Assembly (NCBI GenBank): GCA_016208315.1
Contig: JACQYF010000175.1
Span: 1-50,802, forward strand
Origin: Chloroflexota bacterium
Lineage (GTDB): Bacteria; Chloroflexota; Anaerolineae; UBA4142
DNA length: 50,802 bases
Direction: 5' to 3'
Position numbers and translations under genes: made by a program. Within the stretch, counting starts at the first letter, position 1, and each line of letters starts with the position of its first letter. Below are positions 33,941-42,618 of this stretch, piece by piece. The notes below the pieces were generated by a model. The model saw nothing but the letters and a program-made list of their open reading frames with translations, was not told where the DNA came from and did not search any database.

Positions 33941-33959
33941 ATTCCCTTTGAGGTGCAAC

Positions 33960-35318
33960 ATGGACAAATTCGTCGAGTACGTGAATTCCCATCGTGATCG
34001 TTTTGTTGCCGAGTTGCAGGATTTCTGCCGCCAGCCGAGTGTGGCCGCGCAAAATCTGGGGATGCGCGAAATGGCCGACATGGTGTTGACGCGATTCAAG
34101 CAACTCGGCGCCGACGCGCGCCTCATCCCTGTCGAGGGCGGCGCGCCGGTGGTTTACGCCGAAATCGGTAGTGGCAAGCGCACGCTGATGATTTACGATC
34201 ACTATGATGTGCAGCCGCCCGAGCCATTCGATCTCTGGGATACGCCGCCTTGGGAAGCCGCCATTCGCGATGGGAAAATTTTCGCGCGGGGCGTCTCGGA
34301 TAACAAAGCCGATCTCCTCAGCCGGATTCAAACGGTCGAGGCGTATCTCGCGACGATTGGTCCACTACCGCTGAAAATCAAATTCGTCGTCGAGGGCGAG
34401 GAAGAAATTGGCAGTCCGCATTTGCCCCAGTTCGCGCAAGCGAATCGCACGCTGCTCCAAGACGCGGACGGCTGTCTCTGGGAGTTTGGCAGCAAGGACA
34501 TTAACGACCGTCCGACGATGTCGTGCGGGTTAAAGGGCATCATGTACCTCGAACTGCACGCGCACGGCGCGGCGCGCGACCTGCACTCGTCGCTCGCGGC
34601 GATCGTGGTAGACCCGGCGTGGCGGCTGACCTGGGCCTTGAACACGCTCAAGGATTCCGACGATCACATTCTGATTGACGATTACGCGAGCCACGTTCGT
34701 CCGCCGACCGAAGCTGAGATGGATGCGCTCAAAGCGATTCCATTCGACGAAGCCAAGATCAAAGCCGATTACGCGATCCCTGCGTTCCTTAACGATCTCA
34801 CCGGGCTGGAACTGCTCCAGAAATACCTGTACGAGCCGACCTGCACGATCTGCGGTTTGTATTCCGGTTACATCGGCGAGGGCGCCAAGACGGTGCTGCC
34901 CAATCACGCGTTCGCCAAGCTTGATTTTCGGCTGGTCCCGAATCTCTCGCCCGATCTCGTCGTGGATTTGCTGAGAAAACATCTCGACCGGCGCGGGTTC
35001 ACGGACATTGAAATCAATCTAACGGAAACGGGCGAAGAGGTCGCGCGCTCGCCGCTCGATTCGCCGATTGTGCGCGCGGCCGTGGACGCGATGAAAGCAA
35101 TTTACCCGAACGAGCCGGTGATCTATCCGACCTCGGCGGGGAGTGGGCCGATGCATGCCTTGTGTCAAGCGTTGGGGATTCCGGCGGTCAGCGCGGGATG
35201 CGGCTGGCACGACAGCCGCGCGCACGCGCCGAACGAAAGCGTCCGAATCGAGGATTACTTTGAGGGCATCCGGTTCGTGCGTGAGCTGATTGAGCGGTTT
35301 GCGCGACTCGGTGGTTAG
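33960..35318 (+). CDS. M20-family metallopeptidase (dipeptidase/carboxypeptidase)
   Basis: A 452-residue di-zinc peptidase. YDHYDVQPPEPFDLWDTPPW holds the first metal His and catalytic Asp, ARGVSDNKAD the bridging Asp, and VEGEEEIGS the catalytic and metal Glu pair. The lid domain is present (GLYSGYIGEGAKTVLPNHA), as is the final His (GWHDSRAHAPNE). It belongs to the dipeptidase group near carnosinase-like enzymes and acts in the cytoplasm on dipeptides or acyl amino acids. The ATG at 33960 follows GAGGTG. The TAG stop is part of a GGTGGTTAGG word array. Confidence 0.9.
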   Translation: MDKFVEYVNSHRDRFVAELQDFCRQPSVAAQNLGMREMADMVLTRFKQLGADARLIPVEGGAPVVYAEIGSGKRTLMIYDHYDVQPPEPFDLWDTPPWEAAIRDGKIFARGVSDNKADLLSRIQTVEAYLATIGPLPLKIKFVVEGEEEIGSPHLPQFAQANRTLLQDADGCLWEFGSKDINDRPTMSCGLKGIMYLELHAHGAARDLHSSLAAIVVDPAWRLTWALNTLKDSDDHILIDDYASHVRPPTEAEMDALKAIPFDEAKIKADYAIPAFLNDLTGLELLQKYLYEPTCTICGLYSGYIGEGAKTVLPNHAFAKLDFRLVPNLSPDLVVDLLRKHLDRRGFTDIEINLTETGEEVARSPLDSPIVRAAVDAMKAIYPNEPVIYPTSAGSGPMHALCQALGIPAVSAGCGWHDSRAHAPNESVRIEDYFEGIRFVRELIERFARLGG

Positions 35319-35350
35319 GTGGTTCGGTGGTTCGGTGGTTTGGTAGTTGG
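35310..35350 (+). repeat. Word array GGTGGTTNGG, left partner
   Basis: GGTGGTTAGG, GGTGGTTCGG and GGTGGTTTGG follow one another. The reverse-complement array lies at 35745-35777, so the pair encloses the four-helix-bundle gene. The M20 stop codon is inside. A related array sits in the 3' end of pcrA. Confidence 0.85.
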
Positions 35351-35372
35351 TGCGAATCCGAGAGGAGGCAAC

Positions 35373-35756
35373 ATGCCCTACGAGCGATTGGAGGATTTGC
35401 GCGTGTACCGAGATGCCGTTGCGATTGGCGAAGAAATTTGGGCGGAGGTGATCAGGTGGAAATTCTTCGAGCGAGATGTGGTCGGTAAGCAACTGGCAGA
35501 AGCAGCAGATTCGATCAGCGCGAATATTGCCGAAAGCTATGGGCGCACGGGAACAAAGGATGTGATCAACTTTCTGATTTTCGCGCGGGGCTCTATGTAC
35601 GAAACGAAAGACCGCCTTCAGAAAGCGACTAACCGGAAACTTGTCTCTCCTGAATGTGGCTCACTCATTCTACGAGAACTTGAGGCACTTGCCCCTGCGT
35701 TGAACGCGTACATCACCGCCAAACGCCGAACTCTGCGTGAACGTCCAACCACCTAA
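35373..35756 (+). CDS. Four-helix-bundle protein (23S rRNA intervening-sequence protein family)
   Basis: A 127-residue all-helical protein of the TIGR02436/S23 family: YERLEDLRVYRDAV at the start, SISANIAESYGR in the middle and ARGSMYETKDRLQKA. Related proteins are encoded in 23S rRNA intervening sequences of Leptospira and as free genes near mobile diversity-generating or repeat loci. Function is not settled; some bind nucleic acid. AGAGGAGG lies five bases before the ATG. The gene is enclosed by inverted GGTGGTT/AACCACC word arrays, and its stop codon is in the right array, so it looks like a cassette. Confidence 0.85.
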   Translation: MPYERLEDLRVYRDAVAIGEEIWAEVIRWKFFERDVVGKQLAEAADSISANIAESYGRTGTKDVINFLIFARGSMYETKDRLQKATNRKLVSPECGSLILRELEALAPALNAYITAKRRTLRERPTT

Positions 35757-35777
35757 CCACCCAACCACCGAACCACC
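35745..35777 (-). repeat. Word array CCAACCACC, right partner
   Basis: CCAACCACCTAACCACCCAA and CCAACCACCGAACCACC run to within a few bases of the convergent HD-GYP gene end. It is complementary to 35310-35350. Confidence 0.85.
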
Positions 35778-35779
35778 TA

Positions 35780-38700
35780 TTACGGGCGAATTGAGTCAAG
35801 AAACGCGTCTACGACACGCGGGTCGAATTGAGTGCCCGCGTGTTTTCTTATTTCGGCGATGGCGTGCGCGTGAGAACAGGCGGCCTTGTAGACGCGCTTG
35901 TCCACAATCGCCGTGTAGGCATCTACCACGGTGAGCACGCGCGCGGCGAGTGGGATGGCTTGGCCCGCCAGCCGGTCCGGGTAGCCGGTCCCATCGTAAC
36001 GTTCGTGATGGTGGCGCACGACGAGCGCGGCGCCGGCCAGCCGCGGAATCGGCTGGATTATCTGCGCGCCGACTTCGGGATGGCGCCGCATCTCGACCCA
36101 CTCCGGCTCGGTGAGCGGCCCGGGTTTTTGCAGGATGGCGTCCGGCACGCCAATCTTGCCGATGTCGTGCAGTAACGCGCCGTACCGCACATCCTCCAAC
36201 TCTCGCGCGCTCAGGCCCAGCACGCCGCCAACGGCGACCGCCATTTCGGCCAGCCGCTCGGCGTGAATGGCCGTGTAGGTGTCTTTCGCATCCACCGCAT
36301 TGGCGAGCGAAAGGACGCTTTGCAGATAACTATTCTCCAGCTCGGCGAACAGCTCCGCGCGCTGCAAGGCGCTGGCGACCTGGTCGCCGATACTGTGCGC
36401 CAAGCGGAGTTTTTCCGCATTAAAGGGTTCCCGTTCCTCGCCGCGGGCTTCGGCCAACATGAGCACGCCGAGCGCGCGCTCGCCGGCGCGCAGAGGGACG
36501 AGACAGAGCGTTTGGGCGACATCGAGGAAGAACAGCTCGCGTTCGAAAGCCGTCACGTTCGGATCGTCACTGCGGACGACCATCGGCGCATTTTGGTTCA
36601 GAACGCGCAGGCAGCACGGATGCGCGGCGACCGGCTCGCGCCGGCCCAAGCCCAGTTCGCGGCCGAGCGCGCGGATCGGGCGAGCTGCGCGGACGACAAA
36701 CTCGTCGCCGTCGAGAAGGGCGGCGCGGGCAAAGGTCACGCGCATGGTCTCGACGGCATGCCGCAGCGCCAAGTCGAGAATGGCATCGGCGTCGGTTGTG
36801 TCGGTCAGGACGCGTGAGAGCGCATACAGCGCGTCGAGTTCCGTCCGCCGATTTTGCTCCTCCTCAAAGAGCCGCGTATTTTCAATCGCGATCGCGAGCG
36901 CGTTGGCGATTTGCTGCAAGACCGGCAGTTGGTCGGGTTTGAAGGCATTGAGTTGGCGGCTGGCGAGGTTGAGCGACCCAATCGCCTGGTCCCCCACGAC
37001 GAGCGGCACATTGACGCGCGAGCGAAAGCCGGCCTCGTACAAGGCGCGTTCGCCGGCGAACTTGACCTCGCCGCCCAGATCGGGTGTGAGGTGGATGCGG
37101 CCGGCGCGGATGTCGTCCGCGGCCGCGGTCGCGTGCAGCGGCAGCCACGTCCCTTGCGCCAATTCGGGCCGCGGCGAATCGAGCGCGACGAAGAGGGCTT
37201 GGTCGCGCGCGGGGTTGAGCAGCGTGAGACTCACGCGTTCGCAGGCGCAGAGATGGGTGAGTTCGGCTACGATCGCCGGAAACGCTTGGCGCACATCCCA
37301 GGCGGCATTCAAAGCCCGCGCGATGTTGCCGATCGCGCTTTGCTCGCGGGCATGGCGCTGCGCGCCTTCCAACAGACGCGCTTTTTCGACGACGACCGCG
37401 ACCTGGGCCGCAATCGTCGTCAGGAGTTGTTCCTCTTCCACGCTGAACGCATTGAGGCGATAGGACTGGACCGAGATGACGCCGACGACCGTTTCTCCGA
37501 CGAGCATCGGAACGCCCAGCCAACTGCGCGCCGGCTTCATCGAGCCGAACAAGGGCGGAGTGGGGTGTAAGTCCTTTTCGCGTTCCCAGTCGTGAATGTG
37601 GACCGGTTTTTTCGTCTGGATGACGACCGAAGTGAAACTGGGGGCGAGTTGCCGAATTTCCGGCGAGTGACGAATGCCTTCGTCCACGCGAATGCGATAG
37701 TCCAACTCATTCGTCGCCGCGTTGTACAAAGTGATGAAAAATGTGTCGTGCGCGATCAGCGCGTTGATCTCGCCATACGTGACTTGCAACAATTCGCTGA
37801 GGTTTGGCGCGTAGTTGACCGCGCTCGCGATCCGGTTGAGGACGGCGAGATGGCTCGCGCGGCGTTCGGTCTGCTCCAGCAGGCGCCGGCTGTGGACGAC
37901 GCCCGCGGCTTGCGCGGCGAAGAGTGACAATAGGCGCGCATCCTCTTCGGTGAACTTGTGATCCCGGTTGCCGATTTCCTCGACAACCAAGATCCCGATC
38001 AGCTCACCGCTGTAGAGCATGGGAACCTCGATCACGGCCGTGTAAGGGGTCCCTTCGTACTGGGGCGAGCGACCGCTCCAGGTGTGATAATCGTCCACGA
38101 TCAGCGGTTGGCGCGTTTGCGCGACGCGGCCCGCCATGCCTTCGCCCATCTTCAAGCGCGTGCCGACCGGCGTGGACGGATGGGTGGTCACGGCGACCAC
38201 CAGATCGTCGCGCGCGGCATCGTAGAGGTACATGCCTCCGCCCGCGCTGCGCAGCAGCGTCATGGCGCGAAGTGCGATCGTCTCGAGCAGCGTGCCCAAT
38301 TCCTGGGGAATCGTCAAGTCGCGCGTGGTCTGGTAAAGCGCGGCGAATTCGTCGGCGCGGCGCGTCGTTTCGGCGAAGAGGCGCGCGTTCTCCATCGCGA
38401 CCGAGACCTGGTTGGCGAAGAGGACGAGCAGACGCTCGTCTTGCGGAGTAAAAGCATCGGGCGTCGCGCTAAAAACGCTCAAGACGCCCAACAGTTGTTT
38501 TTCATGTTGAATGGGCGCCCACAGACCGGAACGAATAGAAGCGTCAACAACGATCCAGTTCGGATCGGCCGGCAGGTCGGCTGCTCTGAACGGTACGCAG
38601 TCACGCGCCACGCGGGCGGCAATGCCGTCCGATGCTTGCACCCGGAACTTGAGCCGGTGAACCTTGTCCTGAAGCTTGATGGGGTAACCAATACTTTGCT

Positions 38701-39565
38701 CGAGATGCAAGGTATCTTCGGCGGCCACATAGCGGTAAAACGTCGCGCGGTCGGCGTGCAGCGCCTTGACGGCGATCTTGAACAGGAATTCCAGTTGCGT
38801 CTTTGGCTCAAGCACGCGATTCAACGTCAACCCGGCGTCGTACAGCAAGGCCAGCTGCTCGGCACGCGTGTGCGTTTCATTAAAGAGCCGCGCGTTGTGG
38901 ACGATGCTCGCGGCCTGAGCGGCGAAAAGTGTCAGGAGCCGCGCATCGGCTTCCGCGAACTTGCGCGTGTGGCTTCCGATCTCCTCGACGCCCAACACGC
39001 CGACCAGGTCGCCCTGGTAAAGCATTGGCACCTGCAGGACTGCGGTGAAAGGGATCGTCGCGTGCTGGCGTGAGCGATTTTCCCAGGACTGATAATCGTC
39101 CACGAAAATCGGCTGGCGCGTCTGCGCGACTCGGCCCACCATCCCAACGTCCAGGGTCAAGCGCGTTCCGATCGCGAGAGGAAAGCTTTCGCTGGCGGCG
39201 ACCAACTCCAAATCCCCGCGTTGCTTGTCGTACAAATACATGTGACCGTGTGGAACCGCGAGCAGGGAGGTCGCGCGGGCGACAATGGTCTGGAGCAAAG
39301 TCGAGAGGTCTTGCTGCTGCGCCGCCAGATCGCGGGTGGTCTCCTGGAGCGCGGCCATTTCCGTCGCGCGGCGCTTGCTCTCGTCGAGCAGGCGCGCGTT
39401 TTCGTCGGCCAGGGCCTGGAGCGCGGCGATCTGGTCGTGGAGTTTGCGCTCCGCCCGCTTACGCTGGCTGCTCTCGCGGAGGATGGCGACGAGGGCAAAG
39501 CCAAAGCCAACGCAAATGGCCGAGAGCACGACCACGAAAAAGCTGAATCCGATTTCGCCATTCAT
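35780..39565 (-). CDS. Six-GAF sensor with C-terminal HD-GYP phosphodiesterase domain
   Basis: A 1261-residue signalling protein. One N-terminal membrane helix (about 7-29) and a coiled coil are followed by six GAF domains, recognisable by repeated starts such as TIVARATSLLAVPHG, FLFKIAVKALHADRA, TIALRAMTLLRSAGG, VTYGEINALIAHDTF and VAELTHLCACERVSL. A C-terminal HD-GYP domain has H1133-D1134, HPEVG, HHHERYDGTGYP (G1194-Y1195-P1196) and VDAYTAI, so it should hydrolyse cyclic di-GMP. GAF 1 and GAF 3 are close copies, suggesting internal duplication. Its ATG overlaps the ancestral pcrA stop (ATGA) on the same strand. Confidence 0.92.
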   Translation of the reverse strand: MNGEIGFSFFVVVLSAICVGFGFALVAILRESSQRKRAERKLHDQIAALQALADENARLLDESKRRATEMAALQETTRDLAAQQQDLSTLLQTIVARATSLLAVPHGHMYLYDKQRGDLELVAASESFPLAIGTRLTLDVGMVGRVAQTRQPIFVDDYQSWENRSRQHATIPFTAVLQVPMLYQGDLVGVLGVEEIGSHTRKFAEADARLLTLFAAQAASIVHNARLFNETHTRAEQLALLYDAGLTLNRVLEPKTQLEFLFKIAVKALHADRATFYRYVAAEDTLHLEQSIGYPIKLQDKVHRLKFRVQASDGIAARVARDCVPFRAADLPADPNWIVVDASIRSGLWAPIQHEKQLLGVLSVFSATPDAFTPQDERLLVLFANQVSVAMENARLFAETTRRADEFAALYQTTRDLTIPQELGTLLETIALRAMTLLRSAGGGMYLYDAARDDLVVAVTTHPSTPVGTRLKMGEGMAGRVAQTRQPLIVDDYHTWSGRSPQYEGTPYTAVIEVPMLYSGELIGILVVEEIGNRDHKFTEEDARLLSLFAAQAAGVVHSRRLLEQTERRASHLAVLNRIASAVNYAPNLSELLQVTYGEINALIAHDTFFITLYNAATNELDYRIRVDEGIRHSPEIRQLAPSFTSVVIQTKKPVHIHDWEREKDLHPTPPLFGSMKPARSWLGVPMLVGETVVGVISVQSYRLNAFSVEEEQLLTTIAAQVAVVVEKARLLEGAQRHAREQSAIGNIARALNAAWDVRQAFPAIVAELTHLCACERVSLTLLNPARDQALFVALDSPRPELAQGTWLPLHATAAADDIRAGRIHLTPDLGGEVKFAGERALYEAGFRSRVNVPLVVGDQAIGSLNLASRQLNAFKPDQLPVLQQIANALAIAIENTRLFEEEQNRRTELDALYALSRVLTDTTDADAILDLALRHAVETMRVTFARAALLDGDEFVVRAARPIRALGRELGLGRREPVAAHPCCLRVLNQNAPMVVRSDDPNVTAFERELFFLDVAQTLCLVPLRAGERALGVLMLAEARGEEREPFNAEKLRLAHSIGDQVASALQRAELFAELENSYLQSVLSLANAVDAKDTYTAIHAERLAEMAVAVGGVLGLSARELEDVRYGALLHDIGKIGVPDAILQKPGPLTEPEWVEMRRHPEVGAQIIQPIPRLAGAALVVRHHHERYDGTGYPDRLAGQAIPLAARVLTVVDAYTAIVDKRVYKAACSHAHAIAEIRKHAGTQFDPRVVDAFLDSIRP

Positions 39566-39735
39566 CCTTTTTTCAGACCCGCGTACCGCGCGATCAAGCG
39601 CTTGACGCCCTGGCCCTCAAACGCGACTTGAACTTCTTCGTCCGCGCCCGTCATCTTGCTGGAGACAACGATGCCGCGGCCAAAGGCCGCGTGCTGCACT
39701 TTATCGCCGGCTTTGAATTGGGTGGTTGGGTAGTT
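39562..39735 (-). pseudogene. Detached C-terminal domain of PcrA/UvrD in another frame
   Basis: Reading the minus strand from the word array gives NYPTTQFKAGDKVQHAAFGR followed by GIVVSSKMTGADEEVQVAFEG and a TGA at 39564-39562. This is the small tudor-like C-terminal domain of PcrA/UvrD helicases. It is one base out of frame with the main pcrA reading frame. The TGA overlaps the ATG of the HD-GYP gene (ATGA), which shows that this was the original end of pcrA. Confidence 0.85.
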
Positions 39736-39787
39736 AGGGGGTTGGGTGGTTGGGTAGTTGGGTGGTTGGGGGGTTGGGTGGTTGGGC
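39718..39787 (-). repeat. Word array CCCAACCACCCAACTACC inside the 3' end of pcrA
   Basis: Read on the gene strand, PPN/PTTQ-coding words of about 8-24 bp are repeated. Two runs of G on the + strand (G6 at 39768-39773, G5 at 39737-39741) are slippage-prone. Loss of one base anywhere in the array would join the two parts of pcrA in frame. Confidence 0.88.
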
Positions 39788-41836
39788 GGGATCGTCGTCC
39801 CAACGAGCGGCGCTTTTTGCCGACCGTTTTGCCCCGGAGGTTGATGGCCCTTTCGGTGCGGCGCTGGCGAGCAATTTGCGCGGGATGTCGGCGAGAAAGC
39901 GCGAGGGGTCGCCCGGTTCCGAATTGCCGTACATCGTCCGGCGGAAGGCGTGCAGCAAAAAGAGTCGCTCTTTGGCGCGCGTGATTCCCACGTAGCACAA
40001 CCGGCGTTCCTCTTCCATTTGCGCCGGGTCCTCGAACGACCGCGAATGCGGGAACAAGCCCTCTTCCATGCCGATCATGAACACGACCGGAAATTCGAGA
40101 CCTTTCGCGGTATGCAAGGTCATCAGCGTGGGCGCGTCCACATTCTCGTCGAGTGAATCCACATCGGCGACCAGCGCGACCTCTTCCAAGAATTGCGTGA
40201 GAGCCGCTTCCGCCGCCACGGTCGAGAACGGCTTGATCGCCTTACGCAATTCCATCACGTTGTCCCAGCGGTCGTCGCCCTGCTGCGTGCCATCGCGCAC
40301 ATAATCCTCGTATTTCGTCTTTGCAAGAATCAGGTCGAACAGCTCGAGCAGCGTCATCTTTTCGCGCGCCGCGATGAGTTCATCCAGCAAATTGAGGAAC
40401 GCCAGGAGCACCTTCTGCGACCGCATGTCGAGGGATGTGGGATGAGGGATGAGGGATGAAGACGGAGGTGTGCCGGTTCCTTTTTCATCCTTCATCCCTC
40501 TGCCTTCATCTTTCAGCAATTGCAGCACCGCATGCGGTGATTTTCCCAATTGCTCGGTCCGACGCGCCAACTCGTCCATGGTGCGCTTGCCGATGCCGCG
40601 CGTTGGCACGTTGAGGACGCGATTGAACGAGACGCTGTCGTTGGGATTGCTGATGAGCCGTAGATAGGCGAGCAGGTCTTTGACTTCGCGGCGCTGATAA
40701 AAGCGGATCGCGCCGACGAGCTTGTAGGGCATGCCGCGGCGGACGAATTGGTCCTCCAGCGCGCGGGACTGGGCATTCGTGCGATAAAAGACGGCAAAAT
40801 CGCGCGGGCGGTGCTCTTGCTTGCTCAAGCGCGCGATCTCGCCTACGACGAACTGCGCTTCCTCTTCCTCGTTGTACGCTTCGACGATGCTGATCGGAAT
40901 CCCCAGCGGATTCTCCGTCCAGAGGGTTTTTTCGTGCCGCGTCCGGTTCTTGCGAATGATCGCCTGCGCCACGTCCACGATCGTTTGCGTCGAGCGATAG
41001 TTCTGTTCCAAGAGCGCGACGCGCGCGTTCGGGAAATCGTCGCGAAAACGGAGGACGTTCCGAAAATCCGCGCCGCGAAATGCATAGATCGACTGGTCTT
41101 CGTCGCCCACGCAGAACAGATTATGATGCTTGTCGGCCAACAGTTTCACGAGGACGTACTGTGCGATATTCGTGTCCTGGAATTCATCCACGTTCAGATA
41201 TTGAAAGCGATTCTGATAGCGGTCGAGCAGGTCGGGGTTTTCGCGGAACAGGCGTACCGTGCTCATGATCAAATCATCAAAGTCGGCCGCGTTGTTTTCT
41301 GCGAGCAGCTCCTGGTAGCGCTTGTAGGCGCGCTTGATGCCCTCGTGCCAGTACGACGGCGGCACATAGTCTTCGGGCGCGATCAATTCGTTCTTGGCAT
41401 TGCCGATCGCGCCGAGCACCGCGCCCGGACGATAGGACTTGTCGTTGAGATTCAGCTCTTTGAGGATTTGCTTGATCAGGGCTTGTTGATCGTCGTCGTC
41501 GTAGATCACAAAGCCACGGCCCAGCCCCACGCGCTCGCCGTCGCGCCGCAGGAACCGGGCGCACGTCGCGTGAAACGTGCCGATGGTCAAATCTCGCACA
41601 CTCTCGTCGCCGATGAGTTGGACAAGGCGCTCGCGCATGGCGCGCGCAGCTTTGTTGGTGAACGTGACTGCGAGGATGCGGTAGGGCGGCACGCGACGCT
41701 CGTGAATCAAATAGGCGACGCGGTGGGTGAGCACGCGCGTCTTGCCGCTGCCCGGCCCGGCCAGCACGAGCACCGGCCCGTCCACGATCTTGACCGCGTC
41801 TTGTTGCGCGGGATTGAGGGAAGAGAGGATGTCCAT
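39734..41836 (-). CDS. pcrA: PcrA/UvrD superfamily 1A DNA helicase, C-terminus frameshifted
   Basis: A 700-residue ATP-dependent 3'-5' helicase for repair and removal of stalled complexes. LVLAGPGSGKTRVLTHR is Walker A, VDEFQDTN Walker B, then FCVGDEDQSIYAFRGAD (motif III), LEQNYRS (IV), TLHTAKGLEFPVVF (V) and YVGITRAKERL (VI), so all motor motifs are intact. Residues around 450-475 include a foreign stretch (RGMKDEKGTGTPPSSSLIPH) from an in-frame word-repeat hairpin. The frame ends in Pro/Asn/Thr-rich words at 39734, while the normal C-terminal domain continues one base out of frame. Co-directional with maf upstream and the HD-GYP gene downstream. Confidence 0.92.
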   Translation of the reverse strand: MDILSSLNPAQQDAVKIVDGPVLVLAGPGSGKTRVLTHRVAYLIHERRVPPYRILAVTFTNKAARAMRERLVQLIGDESVRDLTIGTFHATCARFLRRDGERVGLGRGFVIYDDDDQQALIKQILKELNLNDKSYRPGAVLGAIGNAKNELIAPEDYVPPSYWHEGIKRAYKRYQELLAENNAADFDDLIMSTVRLFRENPDLLDRYQNRFQYLNVDEFQDTNIAQYVLVKLLADKHHNLFCVGDEDQSIYAFRGADFRNVLRFRDDFPNARVALLEQNYRSTQTIVDVAQAIIRKNRTRHEKTLWTENPLGIPISIVEAYNEEEEAQFVVGEIARLSKQEHRPRDFAVFYRTNAQSRALEDQFVRRGMPYKLVGAIRFYQRREVKDLLAYLRLISNPNDSVSFNRVLNVPTRGIGKRTMDELARRTEQLGKSPHAVLQLLKDEGRGMKDEKGTGTPPSSSLIPHPTSLDMRSQKVLLAFLNLLDELIAAREKMTLLELFDLILAKTKYEDYVRDGTQQGDDRWDNVMELRKAIKPFSTVAAEAALTQFLEEVALVADVDSLDENVDAPTLMTLHTAKGLEFPVVFMIGMEEGLFPHSRSFEDPAQMEEERRLCYVGITRAKERLFLLHAFRRTMYGNSEPGDPSRFLADIPRKLLASAAPKGPSTSGAKRSAKSAARWDDDPAQPPNPPTTQLPNHPTP
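40431..40513. repeat. In-frame word-repeat hairpin (GGGATGAGGGATGAAG/CTTCATCCCTC) inside pcrA
   Basis: AGGGATGTGGGATGAGGGATG words at 40431-40461 face TTCATCCTTCATCCCTCTGCC at 40481-40513. Both arms and spacer are translated without a stop in the helicase frame, in the region of the 2B/1B subdomains. It belongs to the same class as the intergenic arrays but is inside a gene. Confidence 0.85.
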
Positions 41837-41837
41837 G

Positions 41838-41877
41838 AGGGAATTTAGGATTTATGATTTCAGATTTAGGATTTCTT
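41838..41877 (-). repeat. Word array ATTTAGGATTT between maf and pcrA
   Basis: ATTTAGGATTTATGATTTCAG and ATTTAGGATTTC repeat a GGATTTA-type word. On the minus strand it supplies the last residues and stop codon of Maf and the spacer before the pcrA start. Confidence 0.7.
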
Positions 41878-42517
41878 GAGCCACGGGACAATTGGCTTCC
41901 AAAAGATTCCCCAAGATGCTGTGCGGGTCAGGAACGCCAATACCGAATTCTCTCAATGCGAGGTACAAGCGGCAGAGGGGCAGGCCCATCACGTTGGAGT
42001 AGCAGCCCTCGATGCGGGCGACGGGATGGAAGGCCGGATGCTGAATCGCGTACGCGGCGGCTTTGTCCAGCGGATCGCCCGTGTCCACGTAAGCGGCAAT
42101 TTCGGCGTCGGAGTAATCGCGCATCCAGACGGTCGTCGTGGCAATTTGGAGATGCTCGCGCGTGCCGTCGGCAAGAACCAGCCCGGTGTAGACAATGTGC
42201 GGCCGAGCACGTAACCGCTTGAGCATGCGAATCGCGTCGCCGGCATCGTCCGGCTTGCCCAGAATCGAATGATCGAGCGCGACGATCGTGTCCGCGGCGA
42301 CGACGATCGCGCCGGGGTGTTGGCTTGAGCCGCTCCGCGCTTTGGCAATCGCCAAGCGGCGCACCATCTCTTCCGCCGATTCGTTCGCGCGCGGCGCCTC
42401 GTCCACATCCACCGCAGCAAATTGGAAAGGCAGGCCCAGCAAGGCCACGAGTTCGCGACGCCGCGGCGAAGTTGACGCCAGGATCAACCCGCCGCGGTCA
42501 TTTTTCGCTGCCAGCAT
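41852..42517 (-). CDS. maf: Maf/YhdE-family nucleoside triphosphate pyrophosphatase
   Basis: A 221-residue house-cleaning pyrophosphatase that removes dTTP/UTP or modified nucleotides. LILASTSPRRRELVALLG at the start, VVAADTIVALDHSILGKP in the middle and DPLDKAAAYAIQ are the conserved Maf motifs. About 30 extra residues follow the normal end (FGIGVPDPHSILGNLLEANC...), with the final residues coming from a word array that carries the stop. It is first in a maf-pcrA-HD-GYP gene run on the minus strand, 15 bases upstream of pcrA. Confidence 0.9.
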   Translation of the reverse strand: MLAAKNDRGGLILASTSPRRRELVALLGLPFQFAAVDVDEAPRANESAEEMVRRLAIAKARSGSSQHPGAIVVAADTIVALDHSILGKPDDAGDAIRMLKRLRARPHIVYTGLVLADGTREHLQIATTTVWMRDYSDAEIAAYVDTGDPLDKAAAYAIQHPAFHPVARIEGCYSNVMGLPLCRLYLALREFGIGVPDPHSILGNLLEANCPVAQEILNLKS

Positions 42518-42579
42518 AATGAGCGCATAATACGAGGTGCGGTCGTATTTGTCAAACGGGTTGATATAGGCGAGTGCCC

Positions 42580-42588
42580 GTGATATAA
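42580..42588 (+). promoter_or_regulatory. Extended -10 promoter (TGA-TATAAT) of the TPR gene
   Basis: TGA at 42580-42582 and TATAAT at 42583-42588, about 30 bases before the start codon. It is divergent from maf. Confidence 0.6.
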
Positions 42589-42618
42589 TACTCCAGCTCG
42601 ACCCAAAGGAGAATGCGA

